From Thereva unica (Eukaryota; Arthropoda; Insecta; Diptera; Therevidae): a stretch of DNA of 64,000 nt. Position numbers and translations under genes: made by a program. Positions within the stretch are counted from its first letter, which is position 1. Every line of letters starts with the position of its first letter. The DNA lies in the NCBI GenBank assembly GCA_949987705.1, contig OX465281.1:81558543-81622542 (forward strand). The letters are read 5' to 3'. Positions 20,252-31,039 of the stretch are shown piece by piece. The notes under the pieces are model-generated. The model made no database searches. It saw nothing but the letters and a program-made list of their open reading frames with translations, and had not been told where the DNA came from.

Positions 20252-22144
20252 TAGTGGTGGGCAAAATGGCTCTTTTCAGTGTACTGGTTATTTTGGTTCC
20301 GCTCACTAAAAAGAACCATTCAAAAGATCCGTTCATTCGGTTCTTTTGGTTCATTGGCCTTAAATATGGTGAAAACGTCAAAACATGGAGTGCCCTAAAA
20401 CACAACTACGAACAAACATATATATTTCAATAAAATACTAAACATAATTCTTGCTAGTGATAAGAATCAATGAATTTCCTACTAAAATCAAACTTTCAGT
20501 TTCAACTAATTAACTTACCTTAAGATATCCCTTATTTTATTCAAATAAAATTAAAACAATCCTATTTCCTTTAAATTCCCCTTTTCGTTAAATTTTATAT
20601 AATCTTCCTACGGTCGAATAATAATTTAAATTTGTATTATATGTATATCTAATTAGAATTCTCCCTAAATCTTAAATGTTCTTCATAAAATTTTCTCAAC
20701 TCTCTTCTATTTCAAAATGTCTTTTTCCAATTAAAAGGAGACTGGTCAAATGTGCCCCAGGCCCGGCGCAAGCGAAAAGTATCTCAGATTATCGATTATA
20801 ATGTGTGTTGAAATTCTGTATAGTTTTTATATCCCTTAACTATGGCAAAGGTGTTAATATTGCTATTTTTGTTTATTCAGGCGAAATTCCAAATATCACC
20901 CTATATTTTTGTAATGCTATAACCTATTTTCATGAATAAGGTATCAGTGTACGCAGAATACTCCCACCTATCTAAAATTGTAAAAATGACGGTACCACAG
21001 TACCAACTTCCAGAGTTATGAGTCGTCAAAGTCAAAATTTTGTTTTTTTTAACAAAAATGTCACTTTCAACCACCTTTTTCTCCAAAATATTCATAGTCA
21101 ACTAATGTTTTTTTTTCCAGAATAAGAAAGCTTGGAGTTTTTCCTATGAATAATGTCCGGACAATTTTTATGCTACGGCCTTTACTTTCGAAGTTATAAG
21201 CAATTTAAATGCTAAAACTGGCCTTATTTGTGGAAATTGCAAGCAATTTTGACTTTGACTTTTTTTCACTTAGTTCTTTTCGACAAAAGCTTAGGAAAAA
21301 GAGTACTAAAAAAGTACGAAATAACGCCAATTTTAGTATTAAAATTGCTTATAACTTCGAAAGTAAAGGCCGTAGCATAAAAATTGTCTGGACATTATTC
21401 ATAGGAAAAACTCCAAGCTTTCTTATTCTGGAAAAAAAAACATTAGTTGACTATGAATATTTTGGAGAAAAAGGTGGTTGAAAGTGACATTTTTGTTAAA
21501 AAAAACAAAATTTTGACTTTGACGACTCATAACTCTGGAAGTTGGTACTGTGGTACCGTCATTTTTACAATTTTAGATAGGTGGGAGTATTCTGCGTACA
21601 CTGATACCTTATTCATGAAAATAGGTTATAGCATTACAAAAATATAGGGTGATATTTGGAATTTCGCCTGAATAAACAAAAATAGCAATATTAACACCTT
21701 TGCCATAGTTAAGGGATATAAAAACTATACAGAATTTCAACACACATTATAATCGATAATCTGAGATACTTTTCGTTTGCGCCGGGCCTGGGGTAATTTT
21801 GTATGGGCCATGACCAGTCTCCTTTCTTAGAGAGAAATTCCAAATTTCTCACATCTTGAATAATATCATCAACAATACAACCAAAAAAGTTCTTTGAGAA
21901 AGATATCTCGCTCCTTATGTATGCATCATTCATTAATTCATTCGCTCTTTTTCAGATCATTCCAGTTCAGGTCTTTTCATTAGAGACCCGTACATTTGGT
22001 TCTTTCCGTTCTTGGTACCACTGAACCAGTGCAGTACCATTGAACGAAAGAACGGAACATGTACTACTTAGTGAACCAGTTCATTTGGCTCAGTACGCTG
22101 TTCCGTTCAGAACGAACGGACCGTTCGCGAACGACACAGCACTA
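20252..22144. mobile_element. Non-autonomous hAT element
   Basis: The ends TAGTGGTGGGCA and ...ACACAGCACTA are short imperfect inverted repeats. They are flanked by a perfect 8-bp duplication GTTGGCCG (20244-20251 and 22145-22152), diagnostic of hAT-type insertion. The subterminal regions are rich in GGTTC/GAACC and CGTTC/GAACG words on both sides. The interior has no transposase and contains the large foldback 20736-21826. Confidence 0.8.
20736..21826. repeat. Foldback element with ~490-bp arms
   Basis: The arms 20736-21225 and about 21330-21826 are nearly identical in reverse complement. Outer ends are AAGGAGACTGGTCA and TGACCAGTCTCCTTT. Identical 66-codon frames occur on both arms (20901-21101 minus, 21447-21647 plus) only because of this symmetry. 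The arms include the GAGAAAAAGGTGGTTGAA segment of repeat I. It is located within the hAT element. TTA lies near both outer ends but not at exactly matching positions. Confidence 0.75.
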
Positions 22145-22400
22145 GTTGGCCGCCATTTTGGGTTTTGAATGACGCCACATAGCGAAGTGTGTTTTACTTG
22201 TCACACCCTTCCATTTGATACCCATTTCGGAGGTCGGGGAGCCCAATCGCAAAATTCGACTGCCATCTTGGAACCGCCATCTTGATTTTTTTACAAAATG
22301 ATCAGATTGTATTGTCATGCAAACTATACGTATGTGTAAAATTTGCAGTTGATCGCCTATATGGAAGTGGGTCAAAATCAAGTTCAACGTTTGTTTACAG
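22145..22400 (-). repeat. TGATACCC-family fragment, right of the hAT insertion
   Basis: Carries GCCGCCATTTTGG, CCATTTGATACCCATTTCGG, a second GCCATCTTGGAACCGCCATC, and ATTGTCATGCAAACTATACG with a following AAAATTTGCAG. The last block resembles 28862-28910 and 29030-29075 in the other hAT element. Confidence 0.55.
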
Positions 22401-22504
22401 TACCCCACAGACAAGAATACTTCTCTCTAGCCCTTTGCGCTATGTCAAGTACTATCGGCCGCTGACCAATATGTTAATAAATCATTTCAGAAAGAAGAAA
22501 AAGA

Positions 22505-22611
22505 GAAAAAGAAAACAACCGGCCTGCCCCGACCAGGGATCGAACCTGCAAACGCCACACTACGCTGAATCGAGGATCCGACGCTCTACCCACTCCCCCA
22601 TCGGCCTGCTA
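22505..22611 (-). ncRNA. tRNA-derived SINE (tRNA-like head)
   Basis: On the minus strand the sequence GGCCGATGGGGGAGTGGGTAGAGCGTCGG begins a tRNA-like domain, with an A-box-like GGGTAGAGCG and a B box GGTTCGATCCC ~45 bases further on. It is followed by TGGTCGGGGCAGGCC and a T-rich stretch that could end pol III transcription. The T-arm pairs (CAGG/CCTG). The acceptor pairing is poor and the anticodon region irregular, so it is a SINE head or pseudo-tRNA rather than a functional tRNA gene. Confidence 0.55.
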
Positions 22612-22674
22612 CCAGATTTACAACAATAAAGTAATTTGTTCGGTGCCTATGAAATGTTGAGGTTGAACCAATTT

Positions 22675-22860
22675 TAACAGTTTTTTATGCCTAACTCCGT
22701 TATCAGAATTTAGAAAAAATTTAACGGGGCCACCGAGGAAAACTCCCCTTTCAAATTAACCAAAAAAAAAGCAAAAAAGATATTGAATTACAAAGTTATG
22801 CGTGAACAGGACCACAAAATACCTACACGTCGAATTGAGCAACCTCCTCTTTTTTTTGAA
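22675..22860 (-). repeat. Repeat J, copy 2
   Basis: Reverse complement of 17755-17935, with AACAGTTTTTTATGCCTAAC on the left and ATGCGTGAACAGGACC near the right. Diverged by several substitutions and indels. Confidence 0.55.
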
Positions 22861-22869
22861 GTCGGTTAA

Positions 22870-23533
22870 AAAAGAATAAACAATCTAATCTAAAATAATA
22901 AAATATTAAAAATTTTCAACAAATGTTTGCGTCTTCGTCCATTTTAACTGAATTTTTTAACTGTCATTGAAATGAGTGAATTGGGATTTTGGCACACTTT
23001 AGAATATCAAAGTGCCTTGGGAAATGAGAAAAATTCGAAATGGTATTTTGGCAAACGGCCTCAATTAGTAAAATTGATTTTCGACGGTTTGCGTCTATGG
23101 AAATGTGTAAATTGTTATACACATTTCAGTTTTTACTTTAATCAGTCTGATTATCTTAATATCAACTGGAAAACACGAAAGAAAAGTAAAAACATAACAT
23201 AACTGGAAACCAATTATTAAATATTTATGGTTTTAAACACTCGCAAGCAGACATCATTTTAGTACAAAACTTTTAGTTTTGCAGGAAGAAACTAAAAAAA
23301 ATTGCAATCAGAGATAACGCTCAATCATTTATTTACAAGAAAAAGAATAAACAATCTAATCTAAAATAATAAAATATTAAAAATTTTCAACTAATGTTTG
23401 TTTCTTCGTCCATTTTTACTGAATTTTTAACTGTCATTGAAATGTGTGAATTGGGATTTTGGCACACTTTAGAATATCGAAGTGCCTTGGGAAATGAGAA
23501 AAATTCGAAATGGTATTTTGGCAAACGGCCTCG
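22870..23533. repeat. Direct repeats flanking repeat H, copy 2
   Basis: Two ~195-bp direct repeats (22870-23062 and 23340-23533) start AAGAATAAACAATCTAATC and end GGTATTTTGGCAAACGGCCTC, with only a few differences. Between them lies repeat H (23065-23340), similar to 18735-19190. The arrangement looks like a partial tandem duplication. Confidence 0.65.
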
Positions 23534-24311
23534 ATGAACATTCATTCTAGTAGTGACACACTGCATTCCTCAATTTTCATTGGAACTGTCAAAATATAAA
23601 CTATAAATAAACTGCCAAATATATGAACTGAAAGTGATTACATAGTATTTTATACTTTTAAATTTAATAAAAAATTTTAATTGAGACATAACAACAGTTA
23701 TGTACATACAATGGACAGTACTTTTTTTATAAATATTCTAAAATCTGAATGACAGTTTCACAATTATGTACATATTTCAGTTGGAAATTTAACTAGAAAG
23801 TTCATGGAAAGTTGTTCGATCATCTCCCAATTTCACTTCCACCAAGTTATTTTGACTTCATTGGATTGAATGACGAATGAAGTTGTTGAATGAACACTGG
23901 ATATGAAACATTGGGCACGAATGATCATTCATAGACAAATGATACTTCAATGTTCATTCGATGTTGCAGTGGGTAAAGGATTTTTCATAACATAAAATGA
24001 TAAAATTTTACCGACAGAATAGACCCCAATGAGTCGGTCGGTGCCAAGTGACTACTTTGATCTCATTTAATTTTGTATACAAATAAGTTTGGCTCAAATA
24101 TAAAAAAGGCACAAAACGGTCGCTAGCGAAGAAACTATGAAGAAATCGAAAAAATAAAAGCATTAAAATTTTCAGATAATTTTAGCCGCGTTTTTTAATG
24201 AACTATCCATCTTCAGTGCCTAAAAACTTCAAAATTAAACGGAAGTTAAGTGTCAGTGTAGAACTGTTACACGAAATCTCCTCTAGAAAATAAAAAATAA
24301 GTATCTAAAAA
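23534..24311. other. Stretch without a gene
   Basis: No coding homology. About 23960-24030 is the reverse complement of 18465-18560. Around 23870-23970 there are several ATGAACATTC/GAATGATCATTC inverted words. Confidence 0.4.
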
Positions 24312-24500
24312 ATCAATTATTAGGGCCTGTGTGAATTGCGACTAAACTAAATTTTGCAGTTTTTGTCTTTAACGTCTTTTTTGGAGAAAAAGGTGGTTGA
24401 AGTTCAAATTTTAGTAAAAAAAACAAAATTTTGACTTTGACGACTCATAACTCTGGACGTTGGTGGGTTGAAACCTTGACTTTTATAGTTTGAGATAGGT
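24312..24500 (+). repeat. Dispersed repeat I, copy 2
   Basis: Direct copy of 17297-17480 beginning TCAATTATTAGGGCCT, longer on the right where it includes CTTTGACGACTCATAACTCT, which is shared with the foldback 20736-21826. Confidence 0.6.
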
Positions 24501-25232
24501 GGGAGTATTGCCTGAACAATAATTATCAAATTGAGTTCACATTAAGAGAAACCATTCAGAGCGAATGTTATTAAATAAAAAAATGTTAACTTTTCCAGAA
24601 CGCTGATATTTGAACCGATTCTATTCTTCTTTTAGGATGTGTGAGTATGGTCGTCAGCCAACAGTTACACAGGGGGACTAACACGCTGCTTTGTGCTCCG
24701 TGCCGGAACTGTGCTACACTGCTGGAAGCTCTACTACACCCTTCACGTGGGGCGACTGGAAACAGACTCCTGGCATGGTCATGTCTCTACCAGGAGTGCT
24801 GGCTAATGGTAGTCGGGCGGAGAGAAGAACACTCTTTAAAAAATCATCCCAGTCTAAAGTGAAACAGAATATGCCGAGAGACTCGTGGCCAAGGGGGTGC
24901 TTGGTCTCAAATATCCGAACTCTGGATACCTGGCGTCCTCCAGTTTCAATTAGCCTTCCCATAGTACACGGGCTCGCTATGGGTGACTTACTTTCCCGAA
25001 TACTCGTGGGACCATTCATGGAAACAAATAAACACAAAAAATTATGTGCTCGATGCAGCTCCGACAGCATCATCCTCGTCAATTGTGACGATGGCCTCAT
25101 CTCAAGTGTCTTTAGGGACACAAGAGATAGCAATTTGCCTCAACTAGCGGAGCCATTGGGCACGCTAGCTGTGAACCAATTGCTTTAACGAGCGGAGCCA
25201 TTGGGCAGAGTGGTGCTCTAACTAACGAGAAA

Positions 25233-25925
25233 GTGCTGACTACTATCGCTGCACAAAACTCGGTTCCCGCTGACAAGTGGAAAGTGGTCCAGAGGCGGGT
25301 AAATGATAACACCCTTCACTTAGTCATGGTTGTGGATACCGCTTCCATGACTAAGTTAATTAGTCTTAAAGGGAAAATTGCCTATCGCTTTTCCCATACC
25401 AGGCTAATTCTTAAGGATAAAGATCCTTCAAAGAAGCAGCCACAAGGGCAAGGTTCGTCCTGTGACACTCAGACCACAGGGTCTGAAATGGCACCTCCCA
25501 ATGCTTCTGTTGTCACCGAGGACTGCAGTATTGCCATGGCCATAGGGCCATCTGACGGCGGAGCTGCTCTCGCAACGACTCCAGGCCCATCTGGCGTTGT
25601 TCCAAATCCGACCCCCGCATCTGCAGTATGCGCCAGGGAGCCTGTAGCACAGCAAACTGCTGGGCGGAAAAGAACCGAACCTGGAGTCGCAGCACGGGGC
25701 AAATCAGCACCCCCCAAGGGCAAAGGCGGTAGGACAAAGAGTCCTAGACAGACCAAGAAGACCGGGCTTGTCAAACGCTCCTTGGAGAAAAAAAATGAGC
25801 GCCATAAGGGCACTCCAAGCAAACTTCCACCATGCGAAAGGGGCATCCTCCACCCTGTGCAAGAGTTACGCGGAGAGGCATCTTACCCTTGCTCTCATTC
25901 AGGAGCCTTGGGTAACCGATGGTAA
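25233..25925 (+). CDS. ORF1-like protein of the LOA/I-type LINE
   Basis: 230 codons. Residues ~17-68 (KWKVVQRRVNDNTLHLVMVV ... RLILKDK) resemble the WKV-x-R folded domain found in insect LOA-type ORF1 proteins (DUF4780-like; recognised by eye only). The C-terminal half is low-complexity Pro/Ala/Lys-rich with basic runs (GKSAPPKGKGGR), suiting nucleic-acid binding. The frame overlaps ORF2 (start 25795) by ~130 bp, as is common in these elements. The true start may be upstream: the frame is open before 25233, and a GAGCCATTGGGCA repeat lies at 25147 and 25194. Probably not functional, given the wrecked ORF2. Confidence 0.5.
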   Translation: MLTTIAAQNSVPADKWKVVQRRVNDNTLHLVMVVDTASMTKLISLKGKIAYRFSHTRLILKDKDPSKKQPQGQGSSCDTQTTGSEMAPPNASVVTEDCSIAMAIGPSDGGAALATTPGPSGVVPNPTPASAVCAREPVAQQTAGRKRTEPGVAARGKSAPPKGKGGRTKSPRQTKKTGLVKRSLEKKNERHKGTPSKLPPCERGILHPVQELRGEASYPCSHSGALGNRW

Positions 25926-26002
25926 AGTCAGAGGACTTACCACTGGCTCAAGTAAACTGGTATATGACCGGAGATGCGGGGCACCTCGCGCTGCCCTTTT
26001 AA

Positions 26003-26741
26003 GGGGGTCTTCTGCTTTCACGCCCGGAATTTTAGTCTATTTTTGGAAATTAATTGTAAGGAAACTATACAAGATAATTGAAAAATTTTTTTTTTATTAT
26101 TTTTGTACATGTTTAAACTTGAAAAATGACAAATGCCTTATGTGTGTGGTGAATCCTGCGCCTTTGAGAAGTGGTCAAACTAGTACTGACGAAAGTGTCC
26201 GAGTAAACTTTGTGGTATGACTTCTACAAGTAATTTTCATCGGATCTGACTAATTTTTTTTTTAACTTCTTCATAAAACACTTCTCTATGCTTCTCCGAG
26301 TACGATTTTTTTTATTTTTAAAATTTTTCAAATTATACGGTTTTTTGTGAAAAGTTGTATTTTCAACCACGTTTTTTGACCTGTTGAGGGTCATAAAAAT
26401 TGAACAAAACAAAATTTCAAAAATCGTACTCGGAGAAGCATAGAGAAGTGTTTTATGAAGAAGTTAAAAAAAAAATTAGTCAGATCCGATGAAAATTACT
26501 TGTAGAAGTCATACCACAAAGTATAAAAAAGGCGATTTTCGGGAAAATGCGTTTAAAGATAAAGCGCTCCGCGGAAATGCTCGAAACGGCTGGAGGCGGC
26601 TATGTTTCCGGCTTCGAAAACCCAAGAAGGAATGTGTTTTTCACGAAACCGTTTATAAGACGTATTCCTTATATCCTCTATATTCAAAAAATGCAACAAA
26701 AAAAAATCGATTTTTTCAAACCGCGTAAGCAGAAGACCCCC
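26003..26741. mobile_element. TTAA-target MITE with foldback interior
   Basis: Ends GGGGGTCTTCTGCTT are inverted and flanked by TTAA (25999-26002 and 26742-26745), the target of piggyBac-type elements. Inside is a ~104-bp inverted repeat (26207-26310 and 26419-26522; outer ACTTTGTGGTATGACTTC) around a ~110-bp loop. 739 bp with no coding capacity. It disrupts the endonuclease of the host LINE. The piggyBac assignment is from the TTAA duplication only. Confidence 0.75.
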
Positions 26742-28008
26742 TTAATTGACAATCGTGTCACTATCTCTCCATTACCAACTTTATTTCCAGAGATCTAGTG
26801 GCAATCTCGATTGCGGTTCCCACCGCCAACGGATTCCAAGAAATCGTTCTTGCGCCCGCTTACTTTCCGGGGGATGTAGCAGTTGTGCCACCCCAGGAGG
26901 TTCAAGATCTCATTGAGTTCTGTCGCAAGACGAACCGGCAATTCGTCATCGGCTGTGATGCAAATGCTCACCACTCCATCTGGGGGAGTACCGATGTAAA
27001 CCAAAGGGGTGAGTGTCTTCTAGAATTTCTTGTTATGAATAACATAGATATTGCTAATAGGGGATGCAAACTCACTTTTATCACTGCTAGTAGGAAGGAG
27101 GTGCTGGACCTCACCTTCACGAGCAGGCTTTTATCCGACAGGATTGAAAACTGGCGTGTTCTGGACGAGGCCTCACTGTCGGATCATCTGCACATTAGAT
27201 TTGACATTGTGGGCCTTCCACATATCCGCGCCTCTTCTTTGGTTCCTAAGAAAACCAACTGGTCTAAGTTTCAGGGGCTTGTGGCTTCGAAATCAGATCA
27301 GCTTGCGGCTTCTATCAGCTCAGTGTATGAACTGGAGAATGCGGCCACGCAGCTTACTGATGTGTTGATCTCTTCCTACCATGACAGCAACATTGTCTCT
27401 TCCTTTCAGTCATCGCGAAAGATGACCTGGTGGAATGACAGGTTAGCTGCAATGCGTAGAGACGTTAGGAGATTGTTCAATAGAGCAAAACATATCGGGT
27501 ATTGGGATGAATATAGGTTCACCCTAACAGCCTACAACAAGGAGTTGAGACGTTCCAAAAGAATTGCCTGGCGGAAACACTTCTTCAGAAGGGCATTGAT
27601 CTGATCCTCAACAACCTGGTCTGCCTCTTTAGAGCCAGCTTCAATTGAGGATACATTCCAACCATCTGGAGGAATGTCGTGGTGGTTTTTATCCCTAAAC
27701 AGGGCAACAGACCCCTCGAGCTACCTAAATCGTACAGACCTATTAGCTTAACCTCTTTTCTTTTGAAAACAATGGAAAGGCTGCTAGACCTTCATATTAG
27801 GTGCAAACTGGAGCTCTCCCTCCCTCTACATAGCTCCCAGTACTCTAAAGGTAAATCAACAGAGGTTGCTTTACACCACCTGGTCAGTAAAATCGAAAAA
27901 GCCTTCCTCGCTAAAGAAACTGCCCTATGCGCGTTCCTTGACATCGAAGGTGCTTTCGATAACACTGGCTATGATTCTATCTCTAGAGCACTGGCTCTCA
28001 GAAATCTG

Positions 28009-28340
28009 GGGCCGTATTTGGTTTCTCGAGTCGACATTGTCGTCTGTCGATAAATAAAAATTGGCATTTGGCGACACGATATCGTCTCTTTACGTGTCGA
28101 TAAAAACGTTTGACGATTATTAAAAAGCTCAATTTATCCATACAATAAACTTTTAACAATTTCTATTTTAATTAAATATACGTGGTTTGCTGCCTTGAAG
28201 TAATACCACCCAATTTGATGGTTTTGTATGGCTGCGCTTAGCTGTCGATTTGGTCGTGAAACCAAATATGAAACTTAAAGAAAATCGAGAAGCTTTTTTT
28301 GTCGAGTCGATCCACCGACTCGAGAAACCAAATACGGCCC
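28009..28340. mobile_element. MITE with GGGCCGTATTTGG ends (3-bp duplication)
   Basis: Perfect 25-bp inverted ends GGGCCGTATTTGGTTTCTCG.. at 28009-28033 and 28316-28340, flanked by CTG (28006-28008 and 28341-28343). Removing the element with one CTG rejoins the RT frame of the host LINE without gain or loss, which supports these borders. A second inner GGTCGTGAAACCAAAT echoes the end. PIF/Harbinger-type by duplication length and GGGCC start. Confidence 0.85.
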
Positions 28341-28432
28341 CTGGATCTTCACACGATTGAGTGGATAAATGCCATGCTTGCAGATCGTGACATTTCTTCT
28401 ACCCTAGGTGTATCCACCATAAGTGTCAAGGC

Positions 28433-29216
28433 CAGTGATTCCCAAAGTGGGTTCCGCGGAACCTTACGGTTCCACGAAAAATTTTTAGGGTTCCGTGTCA
28501 CCAGCGCCGAAGCGCAATAACATTCGCAGACTCACTGGCGCTGCGCCGGCTGTTTAACACGTTCATGCTAATCAGAAAGTGCGAGTGGTCCTTCTTCTTT
28601 TAAATTTGGTCTACGTCACGCCGCGTAATATTTTGGCCGCCATTCCATATTCCCATGTCGAGGGGTTGTGAAGAAAACGGTAATGCGCCCTCTTGAGATG
28701 GCCGCCATGGGCCAAACGATATATTGAGTATACTATATTGCTTATGGTGTTCTACTTATCATACCCTTTCGTTTGATACCCATGTCGAAGAGGTTGTGAA
28801 GAATATTTCAATCCGTCCTCCTGAGACTGTCGCCATGGATCTAAAGGTATATTGAGTATACCATATTGCATTGTCATCGGAGCTAAAGCTGTATGCAAAG
28901 TTTCAGCATGATAGGATATCCTGAAGTATATTTGAAAAATTGATTGCAAAATTTGTTCCGTGAAGAAAACAGTAATTCGTCCTCTTGAGACGGCCGCCAT
29001 GGATCTAACGGTATAATGAGTACCATATTGCATTGTCATCGGAGCTGAAGTTGTGTGCAAAATTTCAGTGTGATCGGGTAGCCGGAAGAATTCAAAAAAT
29101 CGATTGCAAGATATGTACCGGACAAACAGAGCGAGTTAATAAAAACGTCGTAGGGTTCCGCCAAATTGTATACATTGTAGAAAGGTTCCGTACGAAATAA
29201 AGTTTGGGAACCACTG
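28433..29216. mobile_element. Non-autonomous hAT element with CAGTGATTCCCAAAG ends
   Basis: Ends CAGTGATTCCCAAAGTGGG and ...AGTTTGGGAACCACTG are flanked by the perfect 8-bp duplication GTCAAGGC (28425-28432 and 29217-29224). These ends are characteristic of a widespread hAT group. The subterminal TTCCGCGGAACC/GGTTCCG words are inverted. Most of the interior (28613-29110) is three degenerate units of the TGATACCC family. No transposase. The host RT frame is restored on removal. Confidence 0.9.
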
Positions 29217-31039
29217 GTCAAGGCTATTAAGGGGTGCCCTAAAGTTGGAGTCTTATCCCCGTTACTCTGGTCACTAGTTGTGGATGAACTCTTGATCAAA
29301 CTATCTGAATCTGGTTTCGATGTCATCGGTTATGGAAATGATCTTGCCATCATTGTCTCTGGAAAGTTTGACTTGACTATTACAGAGGTCATGAGAACGG
29401 CACTGCGAGAAGTTCAAAGATGGTGTACCAAGGAGGGTCTGCCAATCAACCCAAATAAGGCTGTCCTGGTACCTTTTTCGAAACGCTACAAAGTGGACCT
29501 AGGTCCTATCTGTATTCAAGATACCACAGTTGAGTACTCAGACTCAGTCAAATATTTGGGAGTAAACTTAGACAAGAGGCTGAACTGGAACGCTCAACTT
29601 GACTACGTCATCAGCAAAGCCACAAGGGCCATATGGGCTGGCAAAAGGCTTCTGGGTAAGACATGGGGTCTTACACCACAAATGATGTACTGGATGTACA
29701 ATACGATCGTTAAACCTGTTGTCACCTATGCTGCTATAGTGTGGTGGCCCAAGACTAAGCAGGTTACGTCGATCCTCAAGTGCAGCAACGGCTTGCTTGC
29801 CTCTCCATTACCGGAGCTATGCGGACATGCCCCACAGCTGCAATGGAAGCAATCATTGGATTGACCCCTGTGCATCTCCTCATATGGAAATCCGCCGCCA
29901 TAAGTGCATTGAGACTTCAGATCTCATCCAACTGGCCCCATACGGTCAAAGGACACATGGATATCCTTAAAAATATCCCAAGCATTTCCATCTGCCGCTT
30001 ATCCGACCATATGGTTAGTCAACTGCGGTTCCAAAGGAAATTCAGAGCGATTATCCCGGATCGCTCTGAGTCAGGAAATTATTCTTCAATAGGGATCCAA
30101 ACCATCTCTACTGGTTTACTGACGGGTTAATGATGGAACATGGCACAGGGGCTGGTGTCGCAGGACCCAACTCCAAGGTCTCGATTGCAATGGGTAAGTG
30201 GCCCTCTGTTTTCCAGACTGAAATACATGCCATTACGACCTGTGCTAGGCTCAACGTTGAGAAAGGTCTGAAAGGCGCCAACATTAAAATCTTTTCTGAC
30301 AGCCAAGCTGCCATCAAGGCACTCTCAACGTGGAAATTTTCTTCCAAAATAGTAGCAGGGTGTTTTGACGTACTCCAGAGCCTGACCAGAAGAAACGAGG
30401 TCTCACTCTGCTAGGTCCACGGACACTGGGGTATCGAGGGAAATGAGGCTGCGGACAGCCTCGCGAGAGAGGGGTCTAAGTCGTTGTTCCAGGGCCCAGA
30501 ACCCTTCTGTGGCATCTCTTGGTCCACCTCCAAGTCCTTGATAGAGGAGTGGATTAAGAGAATAAACCTAGCCTATTGGGAGTCAGTCCCAGGTCTTAGC
30601 CAGGCTAAAGATCTTATAAGACCCTTTGCCTTAAGGGGCACTATTACTCTAAACAGAGCGGACCTAAGGCTGCTGGTAGGTTATCTCACTGGCCATGTAG
30701 GACTGCGGTACCACCTCCACAACCTAGGACTGTCTCAAAAGACAGAATGCCGACTCTGCTTGGAAGGCGATGAAACTTCCACACATATTCTTTGCGAATG
30801 TCCTGCTCTGATCTGGCTTAGAAGAAGAACGTTTATCAGAGAGTTCTTGAGCCCTGCCCAAGTCCGGTCTTCATCAATTAAAGACCTTCTTGCCTTCATT
30901 CGGAAGGCCGATAGTCTGTTTCGCTAGTGGGGTACGTACACAATAGGCCTAACTTGGCCGCAGTGTTCACCATATGGGTTGCCCCCTCATTCCTTTAGAT
31001 TTTATACGAATTACAAATTTTGATTATGAATTCAATGTC

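Larger units (their letters stand above)
25795..30927 (+). pseudogene. LOA/I-type ORF2 (endonuclease, RT, RNase H), heavily interrupted
   Basis: Segments are: endonuclease N-terminus (MSAIRALQANFHHAKGASS, 25795-25998); the endonuclease body (26798-27600, with VIGCDANAHHSIWG and SLSDHLHIRFD); the RT (27620-28008, 28344-28424, 29225-29780, with PKSYRPISLTSFLLKTMERL, FLDIEGAFDN and GCPKVGVLSPLLW); RNase H (30100-30480, with FSDSQAAIKAL and HGHWGIEGNEAADSLA); and a C-terminal CRLCLEGDETSTHILCECP motif. The RT active site reads YGND instead of the usual YADD. Frameshifts lie near 26795 and 29785, stops near 30130 and 30412, and RT sequence is missing at about 27605. Removing the second and third inserts with one duplication copy restores the reading frame exactly at both sites. 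Confidence 0.85.
24640..31020 (+). mobile_element. LOA/I-type non-LTR retrotransposon, invaded by three DNA elements
   Basis: Endonuclease, reverse transcriptase, RNase H and a C-terminal Cys/His motif follow in the order of LOA/I-type LINEs, with a preceding ORF1. The coding DNA is richer in G+C than the surroundings. Foreign insertions at 26003-26741, 28009-28340 and 28433-29216 each have clear target duplications. The left boundary is set only by the start of compositional change (about 24640) and the right by the end of coding similarity. No 3' tail or target duplication of the LINE itself was found. Confidence 0.75.

Noticed and set aside
20901..21647. Identical 66-codon frames at 20901-21101 (minus) and 21447-21647 (plus).
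   Set aside because: Produced by the symmetry of the 20736-21826 foldback; no known domain.
22505..22611. Functional tRNA gene.
   Set aside because: Acceptor and anticodon pairing are poor; only the internal promoter boxes and T-arm are convincing, so it was called a SINE head.
24641..25188. Open frames upstream of the LOA-like ORF1 as a separate host gene.
   Set aside because: Overlapping frames on both strands in G+C-richer LINE 5' sequence, with no recognisable domain; most likely LINE leader.
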